Notes: generated by a model from the letters alone, not told the origin. A DNA stretch of 64,000 nt from Candidatus Villigracilis propinquus (GCA_016714565.1 JADKDM010000038.1:248001-312000), one strand, 5' to 3'. Counted from the first letter of the stretch, positions 33,986-44,042 are shown. Made by a program: numbers and translations.

Positions 33986-36739
33986 TCAAATTTTCACCTC
34001 TGGGTTGATACTCTTTTTTGCCACCCAGCTGTTACGGATTACCTTCGCTATTTCCAGCACCATCAACGGGATTGCGCCCAATGCGAGAAGCAGAAGTCCG
34101 TCGGTGTACGATATTGTTGATGTCCTGAGGAAGCTGCCCAGTGTCTCGTTATGTTGGCTCCACACCTGGAGTCCGAATGAAATGGCGACCACAATGACAA
34201 GATTGATATTCGTGAAAAGGGAGATGCGCCAGACAGGCTTTGTTTCGCTGCGGGCGCCGAAGGAACGCAGGAGTTCGGCGAAGACCAGAACGGCGAAGGC
34301 ATAAGAGCGGGCGGTTTCCGTGGTTTCCGCCTGTAACATATAGTAGTAAACCCCAAACGCGACACCCGCCGTAAGGAAGCCGGTGAAGGCCATCGTGCGG
34401 AGAAAGCCGCGGCTTGTAATGCGCTCAGACTGGCGGCGCGGATGGCGCTTCATTACATCGGGGTCAATGGGGTCGGTGGCGAGACAAAGTGCGGGCAGAC
34501 CATCAGTGACGAGATTGATCCAAAGCAAATGGATTGGCAGCAACGGCGTTGGCAGACCGATGATCACGCAGGCAGTCATCAGCAGGAGTTCACCGGTATT
34601 GCCCGCCAACAAGTATTGAAGTGTTTTGCGGATGTTATCGTAAATGCCGCGACCTTCTTCCACGGCGGCGACGATCGTGGCGAAGTTGTCATCAGTAATG
34701 ATCATGTCTGCGGCTTGCTTGGTGACTTCGGTGCCTGATTTCCCCATGACAATGCCGATATCAGCGCCTTTGATCGCAGGGGCATCGTTGACGCCATCGC
34801 CAGTCATTGCCACTACTGCGTCGTTGGCTTTCCAGGCGCGAATGATGCGCAATTTATGTTCGGCGGTGACACGGGCGTACACAGTGATCGTGGGTACGCG
34901 CTTGCGGAGATCATCGTCGCTTATCTTGTCCAGCTCAATACCTGTGATGGACTTGTCCTCAACTGACGCGAGGCCGATTTCGCGTGAAATGGCTGTCGCG
35001 GTATCCGGATGATCTCCGGTAATCATCACAACCTGGATACCTGCAGCGCGACATTTCTCAATGGCATCTTTGGCTTGTTGACGTGGCGGATCATACATTC
35101 CTGACAGACCCACGAAGACGAGATCCTTTTCCACGACCTCTGCAGTAAGGTCAGTGGGCGAAGCGTCCTCCAAGTCACGATAGGCTGAACCGAGCACACG
35201 CAACGCTTGTTTCGCCATCGTGGTATTTTGCGCCAAAACGTTCTGACGATCCTCATCTGTAATGGAGTGAACCTCGTGGCTGGCGTAGAAGTTGGTGCAG
35301 CGCTTTAACAGCACATCGGGAGCACCGTTAATGAATGCGCGCAGTTTCCCATTCGACATCTTGCGAATTACTGTGCTGAGTTTGCGATCGGAGTCGAAAG
35401 GTATCTCGTGATGCTTCGGCAACTCCTTCTCGATGCCTTCGCGGTTGCCGCCAGCTTTGAGACCGGCAGCGAGCAACGCACCTTCGGTGGGATCGCCCAC
35501 AACTTTCCATGTCCCTTCTTCCTGGACGAGATTAGCGTTGTTACAAGCGAGAATGACGGTCGCGAGTTCAAGCAGCGGTGCCAGATGTGGCGCTTCCGCC
35601 TTTTTGTCTTCGAATCGCACTTCACCATCCGGCCCATAGCCTTCACCGATAACTTCGTAGCGTTGACCTGCGACGTAAAGCGCGCGCGCAGTCATTTCGC
35701 CGACAGTCAAAGTTCCGGTCTTGTCTGTGCAGATGACGCTGGTTGAGCCGAGCGTCTCAACTGCTGGCAGCCTGCGTATGAGTGCGCCGCGACGGGACAT
35801 GCGCGACACTCCGAGCGCGAGTGCAACGGTGACAACGGCAGGAAGCCCTTCTGGTACAGCAGCCACGGCAAGACTGACCGAAGTCATGAACAACTCCATG
35901 GGATCCGTTCCGCGCAGCAATCCCAGCACGAATAGAAGCACAACTATGCCTAGTGTGACCCATACAAGGATGCGTCCGAACGAGTCGAGTTTTTGCTGAA
36001 GTGGAGTGCCAAGCTCTGCGCCTGCTTCCTCCATCAGGCCTGCGATGTGACCCAGTTCAGTATTCATTGCTGTTGCCACGACCACGGCTTGACCCGTACC
36101 TGATGCGATGCTCGTCCCCATAAAGATCATGTTTTTGCGATCGGCAAGCGCAACCTCGCCTGCTTCAAGCTGAGTGGATTCTTTTGTCACAGACTCTGAC
36201 TCACCTGTCAGCGCGGACTCGATGCACTTGAGCGAAACCGCCTCCATCAGCCTCGCATCTGCCGCGACCAGGTCACCAGCTTCCAGCGTGAGGATGTCAC
36301 CGGCGACGATTCCCGAAACAGGAATAGAAGCGACTTGCCCGCCGCGCCGTACTTTCGCTTGCGGCGCCGTCATTTTTTTTAGCGCTGCGATGGACTTCTC
36401 AGCGTTGAATTCCTGATAGAAGCCGATAACAGCGTTGAGAACGACGATGGCGAGGATGGCGATTGCGTCCACCATTTCACCCAGCACACCCGAGACGACC
36501 CCCGCCGCGATTAGAATCCAGATGAGGATACTTTTAAATTGCCCAAGAAAAATCTGCACCGGGCTGATATGCTTGCCTTCTTTTATCTCATTCGCGCCAT
36601 CAGCCGCGAGGCGTTGTGCTGCTTCCTGCGCAGACAGACCGTTTGCCGAGGAGCCAAGTTGTGCCAGAACATCCTCAGCAGACTGACTGTGCCAGGTTAT
36701 ATTTTTTGGTTGTGCGTCAACAGTGTTTGCTGAGGTCAT
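33986..36739 (-). CDS. cation-transporting P-type ATPase (P2 type, calcium-like)
   Basis: A 917-aa membrane pump. The N-terminal cation-ATPase domain (DVLAQLGSSANGLSAQEAA) is followed by the actuator with TGES (ALTGESESVTKE), helix 4 with VPEGLPAVVTVALALGV (the PEGLP ion-site motif of P2A/P2B pumps), the phosphorylation site CTDKTGTLTVGEM, the nucleotide-binding domain, the hinge MTGDGVNDAPAIKGADIGIV and six C-terminal helices. PEGLP and the overall length place it with SERCA/PMCA-like and related Ca2+ or Na+/K+ pumps; the exact ion is not certain. No metal-binding N-terminal domain is present, so it is not a heavy-metal pump. Confidence 0.93.
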   Translation of the reverse strand: MTSANTVDAQPKNITWHSQSAEDVLAQLGSSANGLSAQEAAQRLAADGANEIKEGKHISPVQIFLGQFKSILIWILIAAGVVSGVLGEMVDAIAILAIVVLNAVIGFYQEFNAEKSIAALKKMTAPQAKVRRGGQVASIPVSGIVAGDILTLEAGDLVAADARLMEAVSLKCIESALTGESESVTKESTQLEAGEVALADRKNMIFMGTSIASGTGQAVVVATAMNTELGHIAGLMEEAGAELGTPLQQKLDSFGRILVWVTLGIVVLLFVLGLLRGTDPMELFMTSVSLAVAAVPEGLPAVVTVALALGVSRMSRRGALIRRLPAVETLGSTSVICTDKTGTLTVGEMTARALYVAGQRYEVIGEGYGPDGEVRFEDKKAEAPHLAPLLELATVILACNNANLVQEEGTWKVVGDPTEGALLAAGLKAGGNREGIEKELPKHHEIPFDSDRKLSTVIRKMSNGKLRAFINGAPDVLLKRCTNFYASHEVHSITDEDRQNVLAQNTTMAKQALRVLGSAYRDLEDASPTDLTAEVVEKDLVFVGLSGMYDPPRQQAKDAIEKCRAAGIQVVMITGDHPDTATAISREIGLASVEDKSITGIELDKISDDDLRKRVPTITVYARVTAEHKLRIIRAWKANDAVVAMTGDGVNDAPAIKGADIGIVMGKSGTEVTKQAADMIITDDNFATIVAAVEEGRGIYDNIRKTLQYLLAGNTGELLLMTACVIIGLPTPLLPIHLLWINLVTDGLPALCLATDPIDPDVMKRHPRRQSERITSRGFLRTMAFTGFLTAGVAFGVYYYMLQAETTETARSYAFAVLVFAELLRSFGARSETKPVWRISLFTNINLVIVVAISFGLQVWSQHNETLGSFLRTSTISYTDGLLLLALGAIPLMVLEIAKVIRNSWVAKKSINPEVKI

Positions 36740-36848
36740 GCTGTGGCTCCTTAATTACTTTAGTCGAGATATTTATCTACTAATGACATAGCAGTTAGCA
36801 TCGACTATCGAGATACTCTGAATATTTCCTGTCATCGATCAGAATAAA

Positions 36849-38276
36849 TTATGTTAATCGTCGAAGATCACCCAATGCGGCTTCGACTTCTTCAATGGTA
36901 ACCAACCGATCACCATTCACATTTTTAAGCTTGCCATCTTTTGCCTTCTCCACAGCGAGGTCATGGATCGTCATATTGCGTGCCGCAGCTTCTTTGACCA
37001 GTTCTGCTCCCTGGCTGTAGCCGATTAAAGGGTTCAATGCAGTCACCACAATCGGGTTTTGTGCGAGCCAGCCTTCAGCTTTTACTCGGTTTGCTGTGAT
37101 CCCACGCACCGCCTGATCTGTGAACGCTTGCACCGCGCCAATTGTTATTTGCATCATTTCGAAAAGATTATGGGCAATGACTGGCATCATCACATTCAAT
37201 TCGAGCTGCCCCGCTTGTGTTGCCAAAGCTATGGTTACGTCGCAGCCGATCACCTGGAACATTGCCATATCAAGCATCTCCGCCATAACCGGATTGACCT
37301 TGCCCGGCATAATGCTGGAACCAGGTTGAACTGCTGGTAGGCGAATCTCATCCAGCCCGGTTGTTGGACCTGAACTGAGCAGACGAAAGTCGTTGGCGAT
37401 ACGGATAAGAGTCAGCGCCAGAGTCCGCAGTGAGGCTGAAAATGCAGTTGCATCAGCCATTGATTGCATCGACTCAAATAGATTGTCAGACTCACGCAGC
37501 TTCAGAGTAGTCAACTCTGACAGTTTTCTGACCATCTGTCGGTGGTAGTCAGGATGCGCGTTCAATCCCGACCCGACAGCTGTTCCCCCGATCCCCAGTC
37601 GACTCAGCCCCTCAGCAGCGTACTGAATCCGCTCCGCATCCCGCTCGATGGCTTTGGCATAAGCGCCGAATTCCTGTCCCAATCGAATCGGGACGGCATC
37701 CTGCAAATGGGTGCGTCCCGATTTGACAATGTCATCGAACTCGACGGCTTTAGCGATCAATGCGTCAGATAAATTTTTAAGTGTGTTGAGCAGTTCATCC
37801 AAACGCCAGAGACATCCCAGCCGTATCGCAGTTGGAATAACGTCGTTGGTAGATTGCGCCATGTTGACATGATCATTTGGATGGACACGATATTCCCCAA
37901 GCTTTCCACCCAGGAGTTGCGTGGCACGATTGGCGATCACTTCATTGATGTTCATGTGATGGCTGGTCCCCGCGCCCGCCTGAAATGGATCAACGACAAA
38001 TTGCTCGTTCCATTTCCCGTCGATCACTTCTTGCGCAGCCTGGATGATGGCGTTTGCCTTTTCTAAGTCGATCAGCCCCAAGTCTTTGTTGACCTCGGCA
38101 GCCGCTCTCTTGATCACACCCATTGACCAGATAAAAGCCAGTCGGGGCTTTAGCCCTGATATAGGAAAGTTCTCGATTGCGCGTTGGGTCTGTGCACCAT
38201 ATAGAGCGTTCGATGAGACAAATACATCGCCAAGTGAGTCGCGTTCAACACGAGTGGCTGACTTATTTTTCATCAC
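36849..38276 (-). CDS. class II fumarase/aspartase superfamily lyase
   Basis: A 475-aa enzyme. The start is the GTG at 38276 or the ATG three bases later; both lie on the TAG of the upstream gene, so translation is coupled. Signature regions: VSSNALYGAQTQRAIENFPI, GAGTSHHMNINEVIANRA, HPNDHVNMAQSTNDVIPTAI, SGRTHLQDAVPIRLGQEF and the catalytic loop GSSIMPGKVNPVMAEM. The superfamily contains fumarate hydratase and aspartate ammonia-lyase. THLQDA and the YGAQTQRAIENF mixture fit either, so I leave the substrate open. It is in one unit with a dihydrolipoamide-dehydrogenase-like gene. Confidence 0.88.
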   Translation of the reverse strand: MMKNKSATRVERDSLGDVFVSSNALYGAQTQRAIENFPISGLKPRLAFIWSMGVIKRAAAEVNKDLGLIDLEKANAIIQAAQEVIDGKWNEQFVVDPFQAGAGTSHHMNINEVIANRATQLLGGKLGEYRVHPNDHVNMAQSTNDVIPTAIRLGCLWRLDELLNTLKNLSDALIAKAVEFDDIVKSGRTHLQDAVPIRLGQEFGAYAKAIERDAERIQYAAEGLSRLGIGGTAVGSGLNAHPDYHRQMVRKLSELTTLKLRESDNLFESMQSMADATAFSASLRTLALTLIRIANDFRLLSSGPTTGLDEIRLPAVQPGSSIMPGKVNPVMAEMLDMAMFQVIGCDVTIALATQAGQLELNVMMPVIAHNLFEMMQITIGAVQAFTDQAVRGITANRVKAEGWLAQNPIVVTALNPLIGYSQGAELVKEAAARNMTIHDLAVEKAKDGKLKNVNGDRLVTIEEVEAALGDLRRLT

Positions 38277-39793
38277 TATCCGCCAGGGCTGTCATTGACG
38301 GTGAGTCTTTCACTGGGTGACTGTTTTTCCGATATCTCACTGTCAAATGCGTCAGGAATCTGTATAGCTTCATCCAATAACACCCCATTTGTGATGATAA
38401 CTTTTGAAGCTTTCTCTTTCATCGCATCGCCAGCCGCCCAACGTACCGCTTCAGCCATCGTCGGATACGGCAGCATTGCTTCAGCCATCTTTTTAGCCGT
38501 CAAGCCAAAGCGCATCGCATAAACTACGGGCGCAATTAGTTCACCTGCGTTTGCACCGAGAATATGCCCGCCAAGTATTTTTCCATCCACATCTGTCAGA
38601 AGTTTTACGCTGCCAAAGGTTTGATCGTTGGCGATCGCGCGATCGAGTTTGTTGAAATATGCACGTCCCACGCGGTACTCAATCTTGGCTTCCTTTAATT
38701 CTGCCTCTGACATGCCTACTCGTGCCAGTTCGGGATCAGTGAATGTCACCCAGGGGATGACGCGATCGTCAAATGCTTTTGGCTTGCTGGCAAACATATT
38801 ATGCACAACCAGTTCGCCTTGATCCGATGCAACATGTGTGAATTGATATTTGCTGGCAATATCACCAGCTGCCCAGATGTGCGGCACATTTGTACGCAGG
38901 GCTGCATTGGTCGTAATGCCTTCTTTAGTATATTGAACACCAGCCGCCTCAAGATTGAGTTTGTCCAGCGCAGGTCGCCGCCCAACCGCCACCAAAAGTT
39001 GATCGGCTGCGATATCTTCTTCCTTGCCATTTGCACAATGGACATGAATATTTTTGCCGTGCTCATTGGTCTCGCCGCAACGCATCTCGGCGCCAAATTC
39101 CAGTCGGATGCCTTCTTCAGTAAGCTTCGAACATAGCAGCATTGCAAGCTCAGGATCTTCGCGCGGTAAGGGCTGCTTGCCACGCTCAAGCACCACAACT
39201 TGCGAGCCAAGGCGGCTAAACATCTGCGCGAACTCCAGTCCGATAGGACCGGCGCCAATCACCACCAGACGCTTCGGTAGTTCAGGCAAAGACACGGCTT
39301 CCACATTGGTGATGTATCCGGTTTCTGCCAGTCCCTCAATATCCGGAATCATCGCGACAGTGCCTGTCGCGATGAGGAATCGCTTGCCGCGCAATATTTC
39401 GCCGTTCACAAGGATTTCATGTGGTGACGTGAACATCGCCTGGCCCATGAACAGGTCAATGCCTTGCGCAGCGATGCCCGCACGAGCCTGTTCGAGTGTA
39501 CCGCCGCGAATAGTATCCTGCACCTGCCGCACATGCGCCTGCACCGCTTCCCAGTCAACTTTGGCTTGGGGGATTCGCAAACCAAGTCCAGTGGCGTGCT
39601 GGGCATGGTACAAGACTGAGGCCGTGTGTAAAAGTGTTTTCGTTGGGTCGCAGCCATAGTTAAGACATGTACCTCCCAACTTATCACGCTCTACCAGCGC
39701 GACACGCTTGCCCAACCCTGCCGCATTACCAGCAGCAGTACTGCCCGCCCCCCCTGCGCCAATCACGATTAAATCATATTCGTTTTTTGTCAT
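38276..39793 (-). CDS. dihydrolipoamide dehydrogenase/mercuric reductase-like flavoprotein
   Basis: A 505-aa FAD-dependent pyridine nucleotide-disulfide oxidoreductase. The FAD motif is IGAGGAGSTAAGNAA at the start, the redox pair is in GGTCLNYGCDPTK (C-x4-C), the NAD(P) motif is VIGAGPIGLEFAQMFSRLG, and the second FAD motif is IWAAGDIASKYQFTH. Near the C-terminus HILGANAGELIAPVVYAM is present, but the usual HAHPT/S catalytic pair reads LPYPTMAEAVRWA, without the histidine. That makes a true lipoamide dehydrogenase unlikely and fits the wider mercuric-reductase-like group. A tail of about 30 residues (ISEKQSPSERLTV) extends beyond the normal end. Confidence 0.85.
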   Translation of the reverse strand: MTKNEYDLIVIGAGGAGSTAAGNAAGLGKRVALVERDKLGGTCLNYGCDPTKTLLHTASVLYHAQHATGLGLRIPQAKVDWEAVQAHVRQVQDTIRGGTLEQARAGIAAQGIDLFMGQAMFTSPHEILVNGEILRGKRFLIATGTVAMIPDIEGLAETGYITNVEAVSLPELPKRLVVIGAGPIGLEFAQMFSRLGSQVVVLERGKQPLPREDPELAMLLCSKLTEEGIRLEFGAEMRCGETNEHGKNIHVHCANGKEEDIAADQLLVAVGRRPALDKLNLEAAGVQYTKEGITTNAALRTNVPHIWAAGDIASKYQFTHVASDQGELVVHNMFASKPKAFDDRVIPWVTFTDPELARVGMSEAELKEAKIEYRVGRAYFNKLDRAIANDQTFGSVKLLTDVDGKILGGHILGANAGELIAPVVYAMRFGLTAKKMAEAMLPYPTMAEAVRWAAGDAMKEKASKVIITNGVLLDEAIQIPDAFDSEISEKQSPSERLTVNDSPGG

Positions 39794-39811
39794 GGATTGT
39801 TTATCCTGTGC

Positions 39812-40198
39812 CTAACGGTGATTGTAGAACTCGACTTGCCAGCGCCACTCACTCCCATCTTCTGCATTCCACCATTGGATTAATACGCCGACTTCACCTC
39901 CTGGTAATAGCACGCACTGACCGATATCCTTTTTGGTTGGCCAGCGATCTTGACGTGTTACTCGATTCTCTCGACGGGTCAGGATTGCCATCGGTCGGTC
40001 TGCAGTCTGCGCCAAATCCTGACCGTAAGCCAGGCGACGACCCTTATCACTCCGAATCTCAACTGTGAGTGATGGAGGTGGAGCATGCACGACGAGGATG
40101 TTAGTAGCCGCCAATCGGCCTCGAGCAAAGGAAATACCGGTTGCACCAGCCTGGGGATACCAGAGATCCCAGAGTTGAAGAGGATTACTTTTAATCAT
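39812..40198 (-). CDS. conserved protein of unknown function
   Basis: A 128-aa soluble protein; the ATG at 40198 is preceded by GGAGGTTCTACCT. It contains WDLWYPQAGATGISFARGRL, VVHAPPPSLTVEIRSDKGRR, and ends WWNAEDGSEWRWQVEFYNHR: a beta-rich domain with many tryptophans. No motif of known activity was recognised. It is 18 bases upstream of the flavoprotein gene and is co-transcribed with it and the lyase. Confidence 0.7.
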   Translation of the reverse strand: MIKSNPLQLWDLWYPQAGATGISFARGRLAATNILVVHAPPPSLTVEIRSDKGRRLAYGQDLAQTADRPMAILTRRENRVTRQDRWPTKKDIGQCVLLPGGEVGVLIQWWNAEDGSEWRWQVEFYNHR

Positions 40199-40333
40199 AG
40201 GTAGAACCTCCAGAATGTGAAAACGAAAAATAAACGAAGCGTTCAGTCGGAGTTTTATGACGAATTTAATCCGGACTGTGTTTCGCTTGTAGTGTGCCAG
40301 ACCATCTATGATCAGTATCTGACGGACGCCGAA

Positions 40334-40947
40334 TTACCCGCCGAGTGTTTGATCCTGATTTTTAAACCAGGCGAGCGCTTGCTCAAAATGTTGTGGCTCA
40401 AAATCCGGCCAATATTCATCTCTGACATAAAAATCTGCATACACCGATTGCACCGGGAGAAAACCGCTCAACCGGCGTGCGCCTCCCCAGCGTACAATCA
40501 AATCCAGACGTGAAACTTCATCTGAATGCAGTCCGCCGTTTTTAAGACCAGCAGATCCATTCCTCAGCCATAGTTGACGAGTAGATTCACTTTCATCCCA
40601 ATGCCCTGGCGCTGCCGGAATTCTTTCAACGCAATCGGGAATTGCAGCGAAGTTTCATCACCGACAATCAGCAAGGCCGCCCCACGGCGTACAATCTCGA
40701 AGGCGAATGCAACGGTGGCCGCGATGAAGGCCTGTTTCTGGACAGAAGGCCGTTTGGTGTTATCTTGAGTGAAGCAAAAGATGGAAACTTCCTTGATCCC
40801 GTATTCTTTACATTTCTCGTACAATAAGAATCCAGGATCGATGCCGTGAGCATATCCAGATTCTTTGGACAAACCATGATTTACGGCCCAGCGGCGATTT
40901 CCATCGGGAATGAAACCAACATGGTTTGGGATTTTGTTATTCACCAT
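40334..40947 (-). pseudogene. uppS: short isoprenyl (undecaprenyl) diphosphate synthase with one frameshift
   Basis: The ATG at 40947 follows AAAGGAGTT. The start NHVGFIPDGNRRWAVNHGLS has the catalytic aspartate of cis-prenyltransferases (H-x-x-x-I-x-DGN-x-RWA pattern), followed by FCFTQDNTKRPSVQKQAF and MKVNLLVNY. A one-base loss near 40563 shifts the frame; beyond it the protein continues WLRNGSAGLKNGGLHSDEV, then the product-side motif RWGGARRLSGFLPVQSVYAD. The stop is at 40334-40336. The restored length is 204 aa, shorter than the usual 240-260, so this is a compact member of the family. It would synthesise the long-chain lipid carrier for cell-envelope glycans or a shorter prenyl chain. 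Confidence 0.78.
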
Positions 40948-41038
40948 GGCAACTCCTTTAGTTAGTTAACGACTTAAGTTCAGTCGTTAGATAGATTGCC
41001 TCAAAGAAGAGACATTTTTAGCGCCCAACGGTTTACAT

Positions 41039-42355
41039 TTAAGCGTATTGACTTTCCATTTTTTTCCTTAGAAGTATCCAGTCCGCCAGGAAGAGTACGA
41101 TCCCGATGGCTGTAATTCCTAAAAATATCAGCAAGGGTATTGAGGCTCCACGCAGCATAATATCTTGCAGCATTCGAATGCCGTACGTAGCAGGTAATGA
41201 CCAGGCCAGGACTGTGATCGGTTCCCTCATCAAGCGCAGGTCCAGAAAAAATCCGCTAAAGAAGATGCTGGCCAGCAGCAATAACATCGAATACTGGACC
41301 GCTTGCGTATCGGTCTCTGAAATCAGCGAGATGAAGAAGCCGACACCAAGGGAAGTAAAAAGCAGGACAACCACTGCTAAAGCATAATCCTGCATATGGC
41401 CTAAAATGGGAATCTTTAACAGCCAGACAGCGAGGGCGGTAATTATGCCGGCTAGTATTATTTCAAAGAACAGATAACTAAGATATTTCCCCGCTAAAGT
41501 TTCAAAAGCTGTAATGGGAGATACTCTGAACAATTCCATGATCCCGGAACGCGTTTCTCGAACAATGGACAGGGATGCAAAGGTTATGGAGAAGTGCTGC
41601 AGGAGCAGAACGATCACTGCTGGAGCAAAGAACCCGGTGACAGTCAATTGGGTATCAGATAGCCCGAAGATCTTTGCGGAGAATGGGCGGACCATAACAT
41701 CAGAAGCCAAAGAACGAAATGTAGTTAGTTTTTCATACAAGGCAGTCAGGTCTTTCTCGATAATTGCAGCTTGCGCATTGCCATCCCCAGTTGGAATGGC
41801 TTTTTGGAGCGCTTGTGTCTTTACGATCGCGGTTTTCATATTGCTTTGCAGGGAGTCAGAGTCGGCTTGTCCCTGTTCGACTATGGACCGTAAAAATTGA
41901 CTATTGATCGCATCTATATATGCTCTTGCTACAGATTGAATGTATCCGATCTGGAGTGGGTCGACTTCATTGTGATAAACAAGAAACTCAGCCTGCTGAT
42001 TGCTTTGGATTGTTTCCAATGGAACAAGCGGTACGACAATCACCATGTCTGTCTGGTTGAGGGCCAGTTTTGCCAGCGCCTGTTCTTTATCACTCACTCT
42101 TACATAATCAACAAGCGACGATTTAAAGGATTCGGTAAATGTAGCGATCTCTTTCTGAAAAGAATTTGGATCTGCGACTACGATCGTTGTCCTCAAAGTT
42201 CGGCCCTGGTCAGGATATGCCAGCCCGAATAAAAACATGATTAAAAACGGACCTAATACGAGAGTCAAAATGAGTCTGGGCTGGCGAAAAATCTCTGTCA
42301 GCTCCTTGCTTATGAATGAAGAAATTCGGATTAAGGATTTGAAGAATCTAATCAT
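41039..42355 (-). CDS. ABC-2 type exporter, permease
   Basis: A 438-aa permease: one N-terminal helix (LILTLVLGPFLIMFLFGLAY), a large extracytoplasmic domain (residues about 60-235) and five C-terminal helices with the ABC-2 region TRSGIMELFRVSPITAFETL. Its start overlaps the end of the ATPase gene by eight bases. Together they form a two-gene exporter of the multidrug/nodulation type (YhhJ/DrrB-like). The substrate is unknown. Confidence 0.88.
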   Translation of the reverse strand: MIRFFKSLIRISSFISKELTEIFRQPRLILTLVLGPFLIMFLFGLAYPDQGRTLRTTIVVADPNSFQKEIATFTESFKSSLVDYVRVSDKEQALAKLALNQTDMVIVVPLVPLETIQSNQQAEFLVYHNEVDPLQIGYIQSVARAYIDAINSQFLRSIVEQGQADSDSLQSNMKTAIVKTQALQKAIPTGDGNAQAAIIEKDLTALYEKLTTFRSLASDVMVRPFSAKIFGLSDTQLTVTGFFAPAVIVLLLQHFSITFASLSIVRETRSGIMELFRVSPITAFETLAGKYLSYLFFEIILAGIITALAVWLLKIPILGHMQDYALAVVVLLFTSLGVGFFISLISETDTQAVQYSMLLLLASIFFSGFFLDLRLMREPITVLAWSLPATYGIRMLQDIMLRGASIPLLIFLGITAIGIVLFLADWILLRKKMESQYA

Positions 42356-43310
42356 TTGTGATCTCCATTTCGATCAATCTTATAAACACATCATCAAAGG
42401 AGGGAGATTTTTGCTCCATCATGGCTACGGTCAATTTTTGTGCCTGAGACCATTCCAGTAGTAATGAAATAGCAGTGCCTGCATCATCAACAATGACCTC
42501 AATCTCCTGGTCGCTGATAATTTTTACCTTGCTGCGAACGAAAGGCAGGCTCTCCAATAGCCGCCTGTGTTCAAACCTGATCTCTTCATTTGTTCTGATC
42601 CCTATCACATCTCCCCCATAGGCTTTCTTGCGCAGTTCATCTGGGGTCTTGATCGTCAGCAATCTTCCTCCGTACATAACTCCAACCAGGTCGCAATATG
42701 CAGCTTCGCCCACATATTGCGTGGTGATAAAAAGAGTATGACCTTCTGCCTGTAGTACCTTAAAATAATCCCAAAACTTCCGCCGCAGGAGCGGGTCAAT
42801 CCCGGCGGTAGGCTCATCCAGAAAGATCAATTCCGGGTTGTGGACCAATGCGGCGGCGAGGCTGAGGCGTCTCTTCATCCCGCCAGAGAGATCCCTCGCC
42901 AATTTGCTTTTGTCGCCTGCCAGCTCCACAAAATCGAGCAGTTTATTTAAACGCTTTCGCCGAAAAATGCCGACGCCATAAAAGGAAGCGGCAAAATTTA
43001 AGTTTTCCCAAACAGTTAGATCCGGATATAAGACAAATTGCTGGGTCAGATAACCTATTTTTTCGCGGTCTGATTTCGAAAATTCAGTGGGCGCTTTACC
43101 CAGGACACTCAAAGTGCCCGAGGTTGGCTTATAAAAACCTGTCAACAAGCGGACAGTTGTCGTTTTTCCACAACCACTTGGACCAACGAATCCAAAGATG
43201 GTTCCGCGCGGCAACTGGAGATTCAGAGATTCCACAGCAACATCTTTGTCAAACGTTTTGGTTAAGTTGTGCGCTTCCACAACATTCCCAGATAGCATTT
43301 TGTTTTCCAT
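42348..43310 (-). CDS. ABC-2 type exporter, ATP-binding protein
   Basis: About 320 aa from the ATG at 43310 (or 43298). Walker A is VGPSGCGKTTTVRLL, the signature is DLSGGMKRRLSLAAAL, Walker B is ELIFLDEPTAGID, and the Q-loop is in IGYLTQQFVLYPDLT. The C-terminal domain of about 90 residues is that of DrrA/CcmA-like ATPases. It is the partner of the permease at 41039-42355. Confidence 0.9.
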   Translation of the reverse strand: MENKMLSGNVVEAHNLTKTFDKDVAVESLNLQLPRGTIFGFVGPSGCGKTTTVRLLTGFYKPTSGTLSVLGKAPTEFSKSDREKIGYLTQQFVLYPDLTVWENLNFAASFYGVGIFRRKRLNKLLDFVELAGDKSKLARDLSGGMKRRLSLAAALVHNPELIFLDEPTAGIDPLLRRKFWDYFKVLQAEGHTLFITTQYVGEAAYCDLVGVMYGGRLLTIKTPDELRKKAYGGDVIGIRTNEEIRFEHRRLLESLPFVRSKVKIISDQEIEVIVDDAGTAISLLLEWSQAQKLTVAMMEQKSPSFDDVFIRLIEMEITND

Positions 43311-43332
43311 ATATAAATCGTATCGACTACTT

Positions 43333-44022
43333 CTATGGCGTTTGTGTCCCCAGCGGATTCTGGATGGGTTGGCCGGCATTTCCGCCTTGATAATATGGGA
43401 AGGTCAGCGGCAGGTCAAAACCAAAATACGCGGAGACGCGGGCTACAATCTCACCCTTAATCTGTGCCCGACGAGTATTGTAGGCCTTGACGGCATCATT
43501 CCAATCCGTGCCAGCCAGTTGAATGGTGTTCATCGCCTCATCAACCGTATCACCCAGCGCAAGAGTAACCTGAGCATCCGGTACAGGAGGGGGAGCCTGA
43601 GTAATGGCGTTGACATAGAGCGAGAAACCCTGGCCAATGTCACTGGGGAGTGCGCCTTTCCCTTGCAATTCACTTAAATTCAACTTGGTTGGGTCCAATG
43701 GCTGACCGTTTTCATCGCGGTAATTATTCAGCATGCTGGTCAGTGCATCTGCCTGGGAACGGAAGTTACCGGTCCAAACTTCGCCGCTGTCACTCACTGC
43801 GTCATAATAGTCTTTGGTGATCTGCGTTTTGGCCTGGATCTTGGCATATTGTGTATCCGTCACCAATTGAAAATTGGATGCTGCAGCCTGCACTCCCTGC
43901 ACCAACGCAACCAGCTCGTTGTATTCCGTCGTGCCCGACTTCACGACTCCACAGCCGGTTAGTCCGACGAATACTACAACCGCTACAAAAATGGAAATGA
44001 TTAGTTTAATAGAACGTTTCAT
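43333..44022 (-). CDS. LemA-family lipoprotein
   Basis: A 229-aa protein. The signal VAVVVFVGLTGCG carries a lipobox (cysteine about residue 24), and the rest is a helical LemA domain (VKSGTTEYNELVALVQGVQA, FQLVTDTQYAKIQAKTQI). It stands 20 bases after the TPM-domain gene, an arrangement common for LemA and TPM proteins, which are co-expressed in many bacteria without a known joint function. Confidence 0.82.
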   Translation of the reverse strand: MKRSIKLIISIFVAVVVFVGLTGCGVVKSGTTEYNELVALVQGVQAAASNFQLVTDTQYAKIQAKTQITKDYYDAVSDSGEVWTGNFRSQADALTSMLNNYRDENGQPLDPTKLNLSELQGKGALPSDIGQGFSLYVNAITQAPPPVPDAQVTLALGDTVDEAMNTIQLAGTDWNDAVKAYNTRRAQIKGEIVARVSAYFGFDLPLTFPYYQGGNAGQPIQNPLGTQTP

Positions 44023-44042
44023 ATCTTGATCTCCTTATCATT

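Noticed and set aside
40217..40513. 98-aa plus-strand frame near the prenyl synthase
   Set aside because: It overlaps the C-terminal half of the uppS-like gene on the other strand, which is clearly conserved.
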